The notes: generated from the sequence alone by a model not told the origin. A DNA stretch of 64,000 nt from Membranipora membranacea (GCA_914767715.1 OU612074.1:15052062-15116061); one strand, 5' to 3'; positions 14,301 through 29,300 are shown, counted from the first letter of the stretch. Numbers and translations are program-made.

Positions 14301-17300
14301 GTGTTTAGTCACATCAAAGAACAGTGATGTATGTTTAAACGAGCGGACTGTTGATCTTGCCCCTGAGATCACTCGACCTTTTTTGCATTGAATTATTGAT
14401 TGATTGATTTGTATTCTATCACTAACTGTAAAAGTTGCGAGAAAAAGGTTGCTGGTACACGTACTCTGCTAAAAAATAATGAAGTTGCCTTGCATGCAAT
14501 AAAAGTATTATTAAAAAGTAGTTAAAAAATTGTATTTTTAATATAAATGCACATGTGTCTCAAACAGCAGTCTTTGCCCCAGGCAGTACGGTATTTAGGG
14601 TGTCTAAGCCGACCTGAGGGGCATCGTTCGAGGTAGTTCTGGATAAAGTGTTGGTCATCAGTGAATATCTGCTTTACACGATTTTTTAAATACTTTACTA
14701 CAAGCACAGACCAAATGAGCTCAACAACTTCTTCTGTCGTTTTAAAAAACCAGACATTAGCCAACCAACTGTAGATTCAACAAAAGTGACAGCACCTGTT
14801 TTTGAAATTAACGACGACACAGTCTTAAAGCAACTGAAATCTCTATATCCTCGCAAAGGGCCAGGGCTGGATGGAGTCATCCCTAAAGTCCTGAAACTTT
14901 GTGCCTACCAACTGGCACCAGTCATTACCAAACTATTCACATTCTCTATTGAAAACCATACGACACCAACACTCTGGAAAACAGCTATTATTAAACCTAT
15001 ACCAAAAGTTAAAAAACCTACTCAGCAGAAAGATTACCGACCGATAGCTCGTACAAGCTGCCTATGCAAGATGCTGGAGAGACTAATAAAACAATATGTA
15101 ACACAACACACACCAATGGACCCATACCAATTTGCATACAGTACAAATCGCTCAACTCAAGACGCAGTTATGTGCTTCACAACAACCATAACCAACTTCA
15201 TTGACAAAGCCCAGACAAACTATGCTCCGCTGTCTGTTCCTAGATTTTTCATCAGCCTTCAATACAATTTGAGTAGAATATTTAATCCCATCACTGCGAC
15301 ACCTTGACTCAAACATATCACAATGGATTATTAGCTTTCTCAGTAATAGCAGACAACAAACAATATAAATTAATAATAACTACCTCTCAGATATACTCAT
15401 TACCAACACTGGCACCCCACAAGGATCTGTACTAAGTCCTCTATTGTTTTCATTGTATACTGATGGAATTAGATCTAGATGTCAGAACTTTCATGTTTTA
15501 AAATATCTGGATGATACTTGTTTGATTGGACTCATAGGCAATTCCTCTGATTTAGATTGTTATTTTTCTGAAGTAAATAGAATATCTAATCAATGCTCAG
15601 ATCTGGAGCTCCTTCTAAACGCAGGCAAAACTAAAGAAATGTTATTTTCAACTACACATGAAAGACATGTCAGCCCTAGCCTCTTACTTAATAGATCAGT
15701 TATTTCTTTCTGTGAGACTACTAAATATCTTGGTGTTGAGATTGACCAGAAGCTTAGATTTGAAGTCCACATCCAAAATGTTGTTCGTAAGGCAAATCAA
15801 AGAATGTATATAATTAAAAGCTTTCTGTATTTGAGTACCAAGCCACTAGCATGCATGCTTTTTAAAAGTTTTATTGTTTCACTTTATATTGTATTGTCTA
15901 CCAGTCCTCTATCCTGCTATTTATCAACGAGATAAGAAGGACATGCGCAAAATATTTAAAGATGCTTCCTCGCTCTCGGATTACAACTTAATTAGTACAT
16001 TCTCGGTAAGCATTGTCAGACAAAGCATATGGGTCATATAGCACTACCCTCAAAGATTGCTGACAATCACTAGGGGATCTGGAATTTTGACAAAGGGCAA
16101 AGTGTTAAGTATCTCATTACCTGAAAGCACCAAAGTTGACTTGACTGTTCACCTCAACCCATTTCAGTTTCCAGTTGAAGTTTTGTTTATCTGCTATTTT
16201 CTTCCAGCCTAGCGATGCCAAATAGTTATCAACTCTACAAGATAAAATCAGGTTGTAGACCAGAGCGCGATCTACCAAAACTGCTGGTATGGTCAATAGT
16301 CTTGTGTCAAGAAGGCTTGACACTGTCATCTTTTAGAAGAGTTCTCTGGCGCAAAACCATATCTATAAACAGCAATACAAATCCACCAACTTGCCTGGTG
16401 ATAACCTTTAACCTATCATTTTCATGAATTTGCTGTACATCAAGGGGGTGGCGATGATCCGTTACAAAGTTTAAAGACGTCACAGATGAGAACTCAGACT
16501 AACCTAGTTGGAGCCTCCCCTACTTTGGATTCATAGTCTATAAAGCCTGGTTCCTAGTGCAAATATCAATAAATTCCCGAGTATTTAGCACCAATACTGT
16601 ACTAATAGTGACCTATTGTGCTGCTAAAATTTAACCCCAGATCAGTGAATTGGATTAAATTTCGTCTGAATGCGATAAAAGGGACTTAATTCACGCCTTA
16701 TCAACTGGACACACATTAGAATGAATCGAGCAGATTTGAATCAAAAGATTGACCGCTGAGGCCAATGTCAGACGGCAAATCAGTTGATGTGTGCAGTGCA
16801 ATGTTTCTCAACTCATTATATAGACTGTGATTTAGTTCTAGTTTAGGTCCTTAGGCTAACAGCGCTAAAAAAGACCTTCTTGTTAATAAGGTCGTAGAAC
16901 AAAATTCATAAACTGAACGTCAAATAGTAACATATTTTGGTCAGAAGTTTTCAAATAGATGGTCGAAGGAAAATGGATGAAAGTGAAACAAACCAAAGCC
17001 CTAAGTACATGTATTACAGAATCTTGATCTGACTTAATTATTGACCAAATATGTTCTTGAAACTAAAGTAAGTATGACCTCACGTTTTTTCAAAGTTCAG
17101 TAAGTTTCGAATTTTTCATCAAGCCAGACACATGGACCTGTTCTCCCTCCCACAACAATATTTTCCTGGGCTACCATTTTGATTGAAGCATTCATCTTGT
17201 ATATACCGATGTCATCAAAATTCACAAATTTAGTTACCTCTGTGGTCGTGGAGGGATATTTAAAAACCTGTGAAACAAGGCGTATCACCCGACCTTTGCA

Positions 17301-20300
17301 ATATCACTGCGCTACCAGAGAGAACAGACTTAATGTAAGAAGAGGGGGAGCAACTACCAATGCAAGGCCAAATGAGATCCAACTTGATCTAAAGCCAATG
17401 TCATCACAACTTACATCGGCCCTCCATTTCCGCCGCATATCTGATATGAAGCCATACTGCTCTGTGTGGGGATGCTTAGTGCCCGAAGTCTCGCATTGTG
17501 CTGGGCTTTACGACTTCTCTTACCCTCGGTACCAGATGACTTGGAACGGACGGGGGTTACGGCAGCCGCACCTGTAACTAAAGTGAAAAACAAATTGCTG
17601 CTATAATAGAATAAATATGGTAATCTGCAGCAGCAGAGAAAACTATACAAGTCTAGCGGGCATTTGCAGCAGGCATGATTTTCAGTCCTTTGTTGCGTCT
17701 ACATGTATTATAATTTGTTGAAGGTACTCTAAGGATGTCCCTGAAACGTCATATTCCAATGTTCCCAGGGATTGCATAACCCTTCGATCCTAGTTGGCTG
17801 TATCCAGTTTGGTTTGTAGACAATTCGAATTTGTAATGCAATTTGTTTGCTCCAACCTTGCTTGAAACATTGCCAAAAACTGATGAACCCTCGACCATGC
17901 TGCTGTGAACAACAGTTGGTCCGTGCCTTATCTCTTGGAACTTGTGCAAGTATAATCAACTGGCAAGTTTCAAGATATGTTTGGTTCAAACTGAACTGAC
18001 ATCATTAAAAATAGCATGATGCTGTTGGGTGGGTTGTTGCAGTGGTTTAAGATGAAAGGGATTTAGACTCGTCATATTTGTATGACCAACTGATTTTCAT
18101 CGATGATATGTGTTGAGATTCAGACTAAGAGCATTTTACGAAAGGATATCATGCGAAGTTGGACTTTCTTATCTAATGTCACATTTCAAAGATGAATTTT
18201 GATTGATCTAGTTCTAATTATTGATATATAACAGGTGTGACACCGACACATATCAGATGTTATTATTGATTAAAAAAAGATTATCAGTTAATAACATGGT
18301 GCTATGCATATAGGTTAATTGTAACAGCCGCTTAGTGCATGAGGCTTTGCCATTCCTGTACAAAAGCTTATATCCTATTTGTGCTGTCCTACCTTTCTCC
18401 TTTGAGAGTGGTTCGGGTACTATGTGAGCAAGTAAATACACGACAGCACACAAATTGGTGCCACAAAAGTGATGAATGGAGCTGTGTGAAGATTGACAAG
18501 GAACCTTTTTATCATAGACACTCATTGTGAAGACAAGGGGTCACAATTTTGGGCGATAGGCAACTGCAATGTACCACTAGCTAAACCCAATCGTTATTTA
18601 TGTATGCCCAAATGCAATGACTGTCGATACCAATAATCAAATTTAACTGTGCCAGTGTAGTACAGGGATGTTTAACCACATCAAAGGTAAACAGCACCAC
18701 ACAAGTCTTGGGGTGAGAGATTTGTCAAGTAAAATTTGCCAAAGTCATTCTCGGATCGTTTCCGGTCATAATAAGGAAGCCTATAAGAGGTCCTGTTTCC
18801 AAATCAAAAGCTTGATGGACCTCTCCACTGTTTGCGTGAATGCTCTTGGACAGAATTTGCCTTGTATAGTTGCGAGGATTTGGATAAATATGAATTGCTC
18901 GCTCTAGCAAAATCGATAGCGTTGGCAGCCTTTAGTCTAGCTACAGTTTCATGTGCGATGAACATCCCATACCAAAACAAATAAACGATGCCCTTACCCT
19001 CAGAAAACTGTTTACTCTGCAACAAGCATCCTCAATGTTATAAAACTACTGATACAAGTGGCCACAGGATCTAAGTTGTGACAGCACGAGACATCAGACC
19101 AACCATGCATCAAGCGCCGTATCTGAGTCATAAACGAGCGCTTGATAAATATGCGTACTAAATATCAAAATGAAAGACCATATCCGAGCATTTCAGCCAC
19201 ATACATGTATCATGCAGAATAGGGAGACAGAGATGCGGTACTGCTGCCTGCAATGTCATGCAATGTACCGGTCTAACTGTTAATTATTGACAGCTAGACC
19301 AGTACATTGTATGAGAACAAACATAATCACTAAACGCTAGTAACTTTGACTGCTTAGTAAGCTACTCTACACACCACACCTTACCTACCTTCTTCTGTCT
19401 TTGGTGAATCACAAAGTAAAGCAGATTCTCCAGGAAAAGTGAGTTTATGTTGATCAAACGTAGGCATACTATGTGAGGACTCTAATACCCCTTCATCTTA
19501 GTATCAAACTTTGTAGCTATCAACACTCACATGCCTGCACACATTACATTTACATACCACAGTGAGCATATGATCATATCCCTATTGTATGTGGGTTGCT
19601 AAGCAACTATTGACTTAGGTTCATTTTATAAGTAGGTGGTATTATATCTTCAAAAGGTTGCATGAGCGTGCTTCAATGGGCCTATTGACCTTAGTCTAAG
19701 AAACAAAAACACTGTTACTTTTGTCTTAACCAGGTTCACTCAAGGTTGAATGAACGAAATCACAGTATTTGCTCTAGATGTGATTGCAGTTTTTATGCCC
19801 TGACATTTCGTAGTTCAATATCAAATAATATGCGTGTAAAGATATGGCCAGTAGATTGAAAACAAATTCTAGCAGCAATAAACTGCCGAGTAAGAATTCA
19901 CAAGAAATAGGAGTGCCTTAATTTTGTCTGTGATATTAAATTGCAAAATTCATAATTATAATAATTGCTAGATACACCACTAGTGTTGCATCTAGCAATG
20001 ACATTAACCCTAAATCCTAAATTCTAGTCATTGCATCAAGGATGAGGCTGAAAATCTAAGCAGCCAGAGAATGGAGCCACAGCATATTGGATATTGAGCT
20101 ACAGTGGCCTTAGTCTGAGTTCCCAAGACTAATTCTCTCCATCGGCGCCCCACCCCCTCTGCAGCGACCTGATTATATGCAGTCTCACAAGCAGCGCACT
20201 GATCATGTGATATTTGATAGCATGTATATCTCTGATCTATAGAGACTGAATGAATTCACTTAGCATGAGTACCATCACAGGGTATTTGGTGTGATGACCC

Positions 20301-23300
20301 AAGTTAAGTTTTACTAATTTACTAAGTTGTCTCTAACGATCAGAGAAACATACGATTATCTCGATGCCAGCGTGCACCAGAAAAGCACATTTCTACTCAA
20401 TCATCAATGGTAAGGCGAACAGCTGTGTTGAAGACTCAGATCAAGAACTAATTTAAAAAGATACAAAACTATATTACTGTTATATTAGGAGCAATAAAAG
20501 TTATTTGAACAAGTTCAACTAAAAAGAAGCACAGAATTTTTATTAATTAAGAAGGAACAAAGCCATAATAAGTTGGAACAAAAAACAATTTGATAGCGAT
20601 AGAACACCATGCTGGTTGTGGCTAGGCAGGTTTAATCTTAACATGATTATGGATTACTTGACCAAGGTTTCACTCATTTTAAATAAATTAGCAAGTGACA
20701 TAAGAAATTAAGGATGAGTTACCTCGCCCTGAATCATGGGTGGGCAACTGCTACTTAAAATCATTATAATGATCAAAATAATAAAACCTGGACACATCAG
20801 CTGTTGGTCCCTAATCAAGGCACTAAAAATTCATCATCCACATTCAGACAAACAAATTCATAAAATAAATAATCGAACATTTGAAGCAGTAATTTATGAA
20901 CAAAGAAGCTATAGCAGCAATGAGTATTATGAGCAAAAAAGGAAAATAGTAATAAAAATAAATAGCATTGATAGCACTTGAGATTTTTGAAGCACAGAGT
21001 GGACGGAGCTTGAATTTACCTAAAGGGGACGGGCGAAAAATTTCCTAAAGGGAGGGGCAAAAATTACCTAAGGGGAGGGGCAAAAATTACCTATACTAGT
21101 GATAAAAAGAATAACCAAATAAACACCATTGGTAGATAATCAGCGGTATGGACTAATGAATGTAAATACAGCTGTTGGGACATAGCTAGCAGTCCTCCAA
21201 CTAACTCAAACCCCTGAATCTATGAAAAATCGGGGCAGTAGAAATCACCAAAGCTAAGTAAAAATATCCTAGCAGAATAAATAATTTAGAATTTAGGGTA
21301 CAATTTCTAGCTAAATAGGTTGCAATATGTGATTTTTAATTGTAGTTTTGCAACAGTTGGAGGGAGGCCGTACCGAATCTCTCTACACATTACCCTTGAT
21401 GAGTTCAAGCTATTCTACCTCAAAGTCACTCATTCCTGAAAATACCGCCTCACACAGAGATGATAACCTTAATGAATTTCAAAATCTAAACATTTCAAAT
21501 TCAGACAGTACCATCACCTGAAGAGGATGTTTTGGTGGAAGATCTAGCCCTAGATCTCGTTTGGACGGCTGATGATTTCTGTGACTGTGACCATTTCACA
21601 TCGGCTGACGAGCTGCTTGTAACCTTAAAAGCTGATTTTATGGTGACTTGTTTGATCGCAGGCTTTCCAGCTTGCTCCTGATGTTTGGGTCTACTGCTGG
21701 GTTCACCCTGGATACTGTCTGAAGACAAAAAAAGGATGTTGTCGGTGAGTGGATTGAATTCTTCGTTGATTAAATTATCACAGTGTGAATCTCAACCTAC
21801 CTGACTCACTGATTTTAACTCAAGAAACTACATTCATAGGTAAACATTTCTTTATGCAGCCACAAACACTTCAGCTGTCTGTGGCATTTACATGATATAA
21901 TTTCCCTATGGGCAGACAACTCCCAACATATAAAATTTTACACACAGCCCAATCTTTTCAAAGCTGGCAGGGATATCAAAGGTCATTAAAAAATGTGAGA
22001 AAAATTGATGGAGCAATTCAGCAAACAAGAAACTTCATGAATATGAATAAAATACAGCTCATTGGAATTGAAACTCCCCCCCCCCCTACATACCTGTAGG
22101 ATCAGCTTGATCATTCAGCTCCTCCGGCGAGTCCACTTTCTCAGTTTCTTCACTTGAGGAGCTAGACTCAGATTCGGTGTGCTCATAGGAAACCAGACTG
22201 AGTCTGTTACCATTAGCGAATATCGAGTCCATAACAGATGAAGCGTTACGGCTGGCTATATCGATAGTCACTGGTATGTCCATTTGGGTAGTATTCAGAG
22301 CTGCAAGGTCAAGGTTAGCTGGTTCAGAGCTTTGAGGCTGTGCTTGTTTCAAATGTGCAGCTTGCTCAGCTAGGATAGAGCTATTTTCATGCATGATGTC
22401 GCCAATGGAGATTGTCTTCACGTCATCGCATAGTGAGGTGTTGGTCCCGTCCGAGGTCTCTCTAGAGTCGGTGTTGGGACTCAGTTTGGGGCCGCTGTTG
22501 ACAGAAGTGTTCTGTGAACTACCTGGTAGATCTTCTGGATAGTGGTAAACTTTCTGCTTCACAGTTGTGTTGGGTAGGAGTTCTGAATCGGTGTTGGGTT
22601 TCGCTGTATTACCTTCAGCTATGTTCTGGGCAAAATATACTGGCCCTGACATTAGTGTGACCTTGGGGCTGTTTTGCTGATTGAGTGAGTGATATGAGGT
22701 TGAAGGAATTTCATCTTCATGTACAATTGGTGGTGTATGGTTACCGCTTTTGAGTAATATATCAGTATGAGAAATGTCTAGTTTGTTTGGTGATGAACGC
22801 ACAGAGATTTCAACTTTAGCAGTTTGCAAGATCACCTCTTGAGTTAGTATTGGAGGGTCCGACAGTGCTGGGTGAAGATCTGAGGCTAAACTTTGAGGCA
22901 TTGACTGTTTCACTACAGGTGTTGACTGTATTATGCCATCTTCTCCCTCCGAGTCCGAAGCATTGACGTCTTCCATGTCAACATTTGCCTGATCTTGGAG
23001 ACTGTCTGAGTAAAATATAGATCTCTCCGCGGGGTCGTACTCACCGGGAAGTCTCCAGGGGTGTACATCACAATGGCTGTAATGGAAAAAAGTAAAAACT
23101 TGCAAATCAATCAAATCAATCAAAATATATAGAATGCAAAGCACATTGCTCAGTTCAACAATTTTGTGATCTCAAAGTTATGAGCTAAATAATGTATAAA
23201 ATCTAAGTTTTTCACAACAACACAACGGGTTCTCTCAGGCTGTTAATTTCCCAAAATCCACCCAATCATGGACAGCGCAACGGAAAAACTTAAAATTTCA

Positions 23301-26300
23301 AGATGCAATAACCGAAGTATGTTATGCCAATTAGAGTTATTAGCATGCAGCTGGCTAACATCAAGCAGCCAGACAGACTTGATCAAGTTTGAGCCGCTTT
23401 GTATGTATTGCAAGTTGCCCCAATCCTACGGGCAAGCCTTCTGTGACAGGAGGGAAGGAAAGAGCAACTTAAATGCAAGCAAGACGGGTTAAATTTGATC
23501 TGAGGTATTTTTATGTAGTGTTTGTTGATTCAGTCAAACACAGCAATCGGTGAAACAAGGAGCAAACACAAACTCCAATTGTCATTATCATAGTAAGCAG
23601 TGAAGACAAAGGAAGTTGTCAGAGATTATTACACTATTTTCACAATCCAACGCACCCTGTGCTCCATATGCGAGCAGAGAAGAAAAAAGAGGGGGTAAAT
23701 GGTTCATAGCAAATCACACTATCTCTTTTTCACAGAATTCTAACCACTCTGTAGTCTGTAAGCACTCAAAAACCAGATGTGGAAACACATAGCTGTGCGG
23801 GGATAGCTGGTAGTAGCATTCAAATATCCAGGTGGTTGATTATGGATAACAGCTATTAGGCATAGGTCGAGCGCATAATCTAGGCTGTTATTATCATATT
23901 GACACAATGACCTCTTCTGATTTTACCTAATAATAAATATGGCAGGAAGGTAGAAGAGCTCTTGGTGAGGTTAGAGAAGGTTGAGTTTATTAGATAATAC
24001 ATATAAGGAAGAGAGCACAACTCCGTAACCGACGGCTAGGGTGAGACCGTTATCCGTACACGACGTGGAAGGTTTGTCAGAGAAATTGTACACGGGTCGC
24101 TTTGTCTTAGTACCAGTACTAGTCTGAGAGCGGGGCGTCATACTAGGCTCCCTTCTCAGATATCCAGTCTCGGATGAGGATTTACTGGCTAGTGAGGATC
24201 TACTGTCTAGGCTTCTGTTGAAGCTTGAATCATCTCCGCTGTAAAATGATGCTCTTGGAAGCTCAAATGCCTGCTTGGTGGGTGGCCTTGGTGGTTTAGA
24301 GAATAGCACTTTGGAGGCTGGAAGTTTGAATGTTCTATTTGGAGGTTTATGGCCTAGTGGGGATGAGAGGGGACTTGGAGATGCTGCCCTAGAAGATGCT
24401 TTGATTGCTGGTAATAGTAGCGGATCTTCTTCATCTTCGCTGTCATCGTCCGAGTCATACGGTGTGGCCCCTTCCTCATCATCAGGTAACCCAGAACTTA
24501 GGCTTGTGGATGCACTAAGACATCTACGCATTGCTGGTAATCGATATGGAACGTCATGCAAATCATAGAGTGCCTCATATTGGGTCGAGCTCCTAGTCGT
24601 AGAGGATCCTGCGTAGTCATTGATGAAGTTGATGCTCGGTTCAAAGTCAAGGTCAAGTTTAATTTCATCGTCTTCAGCCGTTTGCGTCTCTCGTAAAAGA
24701 GAATTTTTCCGTTTTATCCTACTTTTTCTACCAGATATGGATTTTTTCCTTTGTAATTTAGCTGGTGATCTAGGTTTTGGTGGTTTGGCTTTGTCTGATG
24801 CGGCCTTTTTGGCTTTCAGAGCCAGTGATTTGGACCTTATGGCATGAAGGCGCTCCGGATGGGAGAATCTGGTACCATATCGGTCTGTTTTCCATCGATG
24901 AAAAGGGCAAAAACTACAAATGGAAACAGAAACAAAATTATAGCTTGTAAATATGTTGGATGTCAACTAACAAGTTTGATTAGATATTTTGATCAATTCT
25001 TCAAACCAAAAATGTGAGTTTCTTCCAAATTGCAGAATTTTGAAAAAGTTCACAAGCTACAATTTTTTTTCTGATCCATTGATGGACAAAATTTAGTAAA
25101 CTGATATTGGAATTGTCAAAATATAAATGAAAGTCGTTAGTTGACAGTTTCTACACGAAAGGATATTGCGACTCGATCAATCACACAATTCTCTTTCTAT
25201 CCCCCCAATTTGTTTGTTTGCATCATGGGACTGATTTTTACTACGTTTGATTTAGTAGAAGACATTTCCAGAGTTGTTCAAATCTTTCTGAAGTTACATT
25301 TGTAGTACCAGTATGATACCGTTCCTACAACATCAGAAAGATCAAGTCAAGTATTTGGTGATATCTAGCCTGGGGCCTTATATCGGAACTTCCTATCCTC
25401 TTATGAGAGGGGATTTACCCTCCCCCCAAACGGTCTCTTGTAAGTATTAAGATAATGGCTAACCTCTGACAAAGCCCCATCAGCCAGGTATCTATAGACT
25501 TGAATATGTATGTCGGGCTGTGGTAACTCTTCGCTTCAAAATCATAGCTGTCATGTACCTGTGTGATATGGAAAAACAGTTGCATCATCAAAAAAGCATG
25601 GCAGCATTCCAGTGTGCTAGACCACAATGAAAAGAGGAATTGAAATTATCAATAGCAGATTTTCTATGACATATGGCAGGAGTGGGCCTCGTGTAAGTTT
25701 TTCAACCAAAGGGTTAATGCCCAAAAAATAAAAAGAAGAATTGGACACTTCTAACAGATTCTGGTCTTGCGACGCGTGTAAGATTCATGTTACATATAAA
25801 AAATAAAACAATTTTATATACAGAATACAATATAATCTTGGTCTCTTACAGGGTATCATGGCTATAAACAAGCACAAGTTCTTTATATGCAGAATACAAT
25901 AAGCCTACAAAGCTTGGCTGTCGAGATCTCAAGCCAGAGTTCAATTAGATATGGCTGCCCTCTTTACTGAGTGAGCCTCAGTACCTATGTGATTAACCTC
26001 ACAAGCTATAGTTAACTACCCTTATTATCAAGCTAGCCTCAGCCTCTGAGGCCACGTCACATAACTGAACCTCACAAACCAAGGCTGTGAAAACCCCACC
26101 ATTATCGGGTTAGCCTCAGTTCCCATGCACTTACCTGTACTTTACCACGTTGCCATCGAGCGCCGATAGTTTTATCACCCTCACCTAACCAGATCTCTAC
26201 ATGCACCATATCATGCTTCTGTTTCTTAGCTACAACATATTATTAAATATATTCTATAATTCATTATATTATTATCTATCATATGACTAGCGTATCATAT

Positions 26301-29300
26301 AGTATAGTTTATTATTATTCCAATCAAAGCTACCTTATTTGCTTCTTTTTTGGAGTTGCCCATTAAAATTCCAAGAATGATAACTCCTCCAATTACGAGC
26401 AATATACCGGGTGCTGAGTCAAGGCAAGTAGTCAGAATTTGAAGTCACAAACTAGGGTGAGTCTTTCCCCTGATTGGGTGAACGGATTGGTCACAGAATC
26501 TGTCACCCAATCTGACCCAGTTCAAGTAAGTGTTTAAAGCACTTGGGAAGATTTCATGAGGGCTCACTTTGTTATTACCCAAAAGGAGTAAAGTTTTATC
26601 TAAAATAAGACTTCACCTGGTCATGAATGAAACATTAACCAACCCTCTGTACTCAATTTACCTTACTATAAACACTTTGCTAGGTAAGATTTATGTTAGA
26701 CTACATCAGAGTCAAGCCCTTAACTTTCTAAATTACCGCTAGCCAATACTTACTTCATTGGAGCAGCATTGACAATCCCAATATATTATTATAAATAGAT
26801 ATAATTTGACTGGATAGGAGGCAAAAGTGCAAAGTGATAATGAAAACAACGTTTCAGGATGTTTTAGAACTTGAACTATCTTTTAAATAAATCTGCACTT
26901 TACTTCTGACCACAAAACCAGATAGAGTATTAAAATTTTTGTCAAAGTCCTGTTCAAAGTAATCCTTCCACCAATATACCAAAATAAAAAGTTGAGTCAT
27001 CTGTGACATCCTGTTACCCGAGTGTGATAACATACTCCACCCAGCCCTTAGAGTGAGTAATAGTGCAATACCTGAATCTATTTCCCCTTTTGCATTATGT
27101 GCCAAATTTTCAAACTTCACATGCTTAGAAATCCCTTCCTGTCTTTACAGTTTTCGATGAAATACCACTCAAAACAAAGTGATCAGGCTTTGCAACCGTC
27201 ATGTAATATCCAGCTGAAGTCTGTGCACTTTATATCAATCAAATTCAGGAAACTACCAATAATTCTTCGATTTCGTCCTTATTTCAAGACAACGAAGTCT
27301 TCCCCTTCTGAACTCTCAAAACAAAGTTGCAGTGTCAAATAAAAATATGAGTGTCCCACAATGCGATTTTCTGGATTTCCTGGTGAGATTAGGCCAATGA
27401 TTACATGAGATAAACCCTGTCCAGTCATGTTGTGCGAATGCTGTTGGGTACCCATATGACAAGTTTGTTCCCTCTGTGGAGGCGGTTTGACATTTAAATA
27501 GCTCTGTAGCAAGATGCCAAAACTGAGGGAACAAACTTGTCCTACAATTACCCCCCATCACTCTGATCTCACATTTTGGGTTGTTGTAGGTAGCAGCGAT
27601 GAAGACCAGATCTCCGGGTTTCATGTCTTTTTTATCCTCTATGGTGATCGGCAGAGTGTCGTACTGATACGCCTGATTCCACGGTCCGAAGTGAAACCCA
27701 AACTCTCCCTCCAGATCTTTCATGATTTTGCGTACCAGTCCGCAGCAGTCAAGGAATAGTGGCGCGTTGTACTCTGCCTCTACAATATTACAAACTCACA
27801 TATTTAAACAAACCCTGAAGTTTATGCACTTTAATATCAATACAATTCAAGAAACCACAAATAAATCTCAATTACTGTGTCCCTATTTTACTTGGAAGGA
27901 AGTGTGCCCCTCTTGAACTCCCAAAAAAAGGTGTAATTTCAAATATATATATGAGTATCCCACAATGCAATTTTCTGGATTTCTTAGTTAGATAAGGCCA
28001 ATGATAACATATATGAGAAGTGCAGCTATATTGTCTGGCAGGCAAGGCTTTATTTATCTTGCAATTGATAGGGTAAATTCTTTGCAAGCAAGAGTGTGTC
28101 TGGTTGTCCATCGTTCCTCAAATTTGTTCGCCAATTTTATTTATCATTGTTGTGGTAGCATTAGATGGAGACTTTTACCAAAAAACATGTCTTATTATTG
28201 AGCCAGTCAAGTAGTTTTGAAAGTAAGTTGTCTCCCTCTCCATTCAAATCTGCTTGAAGGAGAATGACCCCACAATGGCAATTTTTATTTGAAGAGGGGA
28301 AACTATTAAACAGAGAATGGCTATTATTTGCTCGACCATTCCACGCAAAGCCTTTTATCCTTTTGCCAAATTGAGGATTATAATACCAGATTATTTTTTA
28401 TATTCTTTGAAGACTTTTAGTTACCTTTCAAACTGCCTAACAACACCTTTAACTGAGAGCTTTTAAGTAGAAACACAGTAGGAAAACATTACCTGAAGTT
28501 TCAAGTGTTACGGGAAATGTTAAAAAAACTATGAATTCAATGCTACCATCCATCATTATATTGTCAAGGTGTATTTGATTTAGGTGCAAAAAAAGGCATG
28601 AACACCTAAAAGTGTTTTTTATATGTTTTAGAAATGAGGTGAGAAGGATAATTTGTCTGGCCAATTGGAGATAAAAATCTGATTGAACAGCTAAACCCGC
28701 AGAACTGCCCAACATAGAATCCATACTGCTGGCTGCATGGAAAGTTATTTACACAGTGGAAATAAAGCGGTGGCTAATCCGCTTATGACCGGGGCCATCT
28801 CAAAGACTCTAAGACTCCAGATTGGGTGGAACTAGGGGCAACCGCTAAAAGACTTTGCCTGATTTGGAGAGATGAAGTGTTGTCCTTGTTATTTTAGAAA
28901 AAATAGGTTTATTTATACAACACCTACTCATTTCAGGCGTGCTGGAGAGTTCACTTGTAGTTTTCTTAGGATTAATGAATAAAGTTTGTATGTATATAGA
29001 AAGAGTCATGGATAGACCACACACGTGGAGTATCTGGGTATTCTCAAGGAGAGTAAAGAACTCACAGGAGGAATAGTCCGCCATTTAGCACAAGCTTGAA
29101 ATAGTTTGTCAATAGCTAACATTTACTCATACATTAACCTCCTAACTTGATGTAATATCCAAATGTTAGCTAGAGTAAACTAAATCCCAATCAATATTAA
29201 CACCACAAGAGTATGTATGTAAAGATTTCAGGGAATCTAAGGACGGTCAATTTAGGTGCTATTCTTCACTTCTTGAAGGGGCGCTGTAGCCCTCTAGATT

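Larger units (their letters stand above)
24914..27572. other. introns around exons 4 and 5
   Basis: Introns 24914-25463, 25559-26134 and 26230-27572. They hold the GCCTCAG repeat and copy A of the exon 3 flanking repeat; nothing coding is recognised. Confidence 0.65.

Noticed and set aside
14522-14764. Minus-strand open frame beside the retrotransposon
   Set aside because: No domain is recognised; it partly overlaps the element's plus-strand reverse transcriptase frame.
17179-17577. 132-codon open frame on the plus strand
   Set aside because: It lies opposite exon 9 of the TTLL10 gene, which has splice sites and homology; the plus frame has neither.
24275-24847. Plus-strand open frames of 97 and 75 codons
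   Set aside because: Antisense shadows of the Ser/Asp-rich exon 6A.
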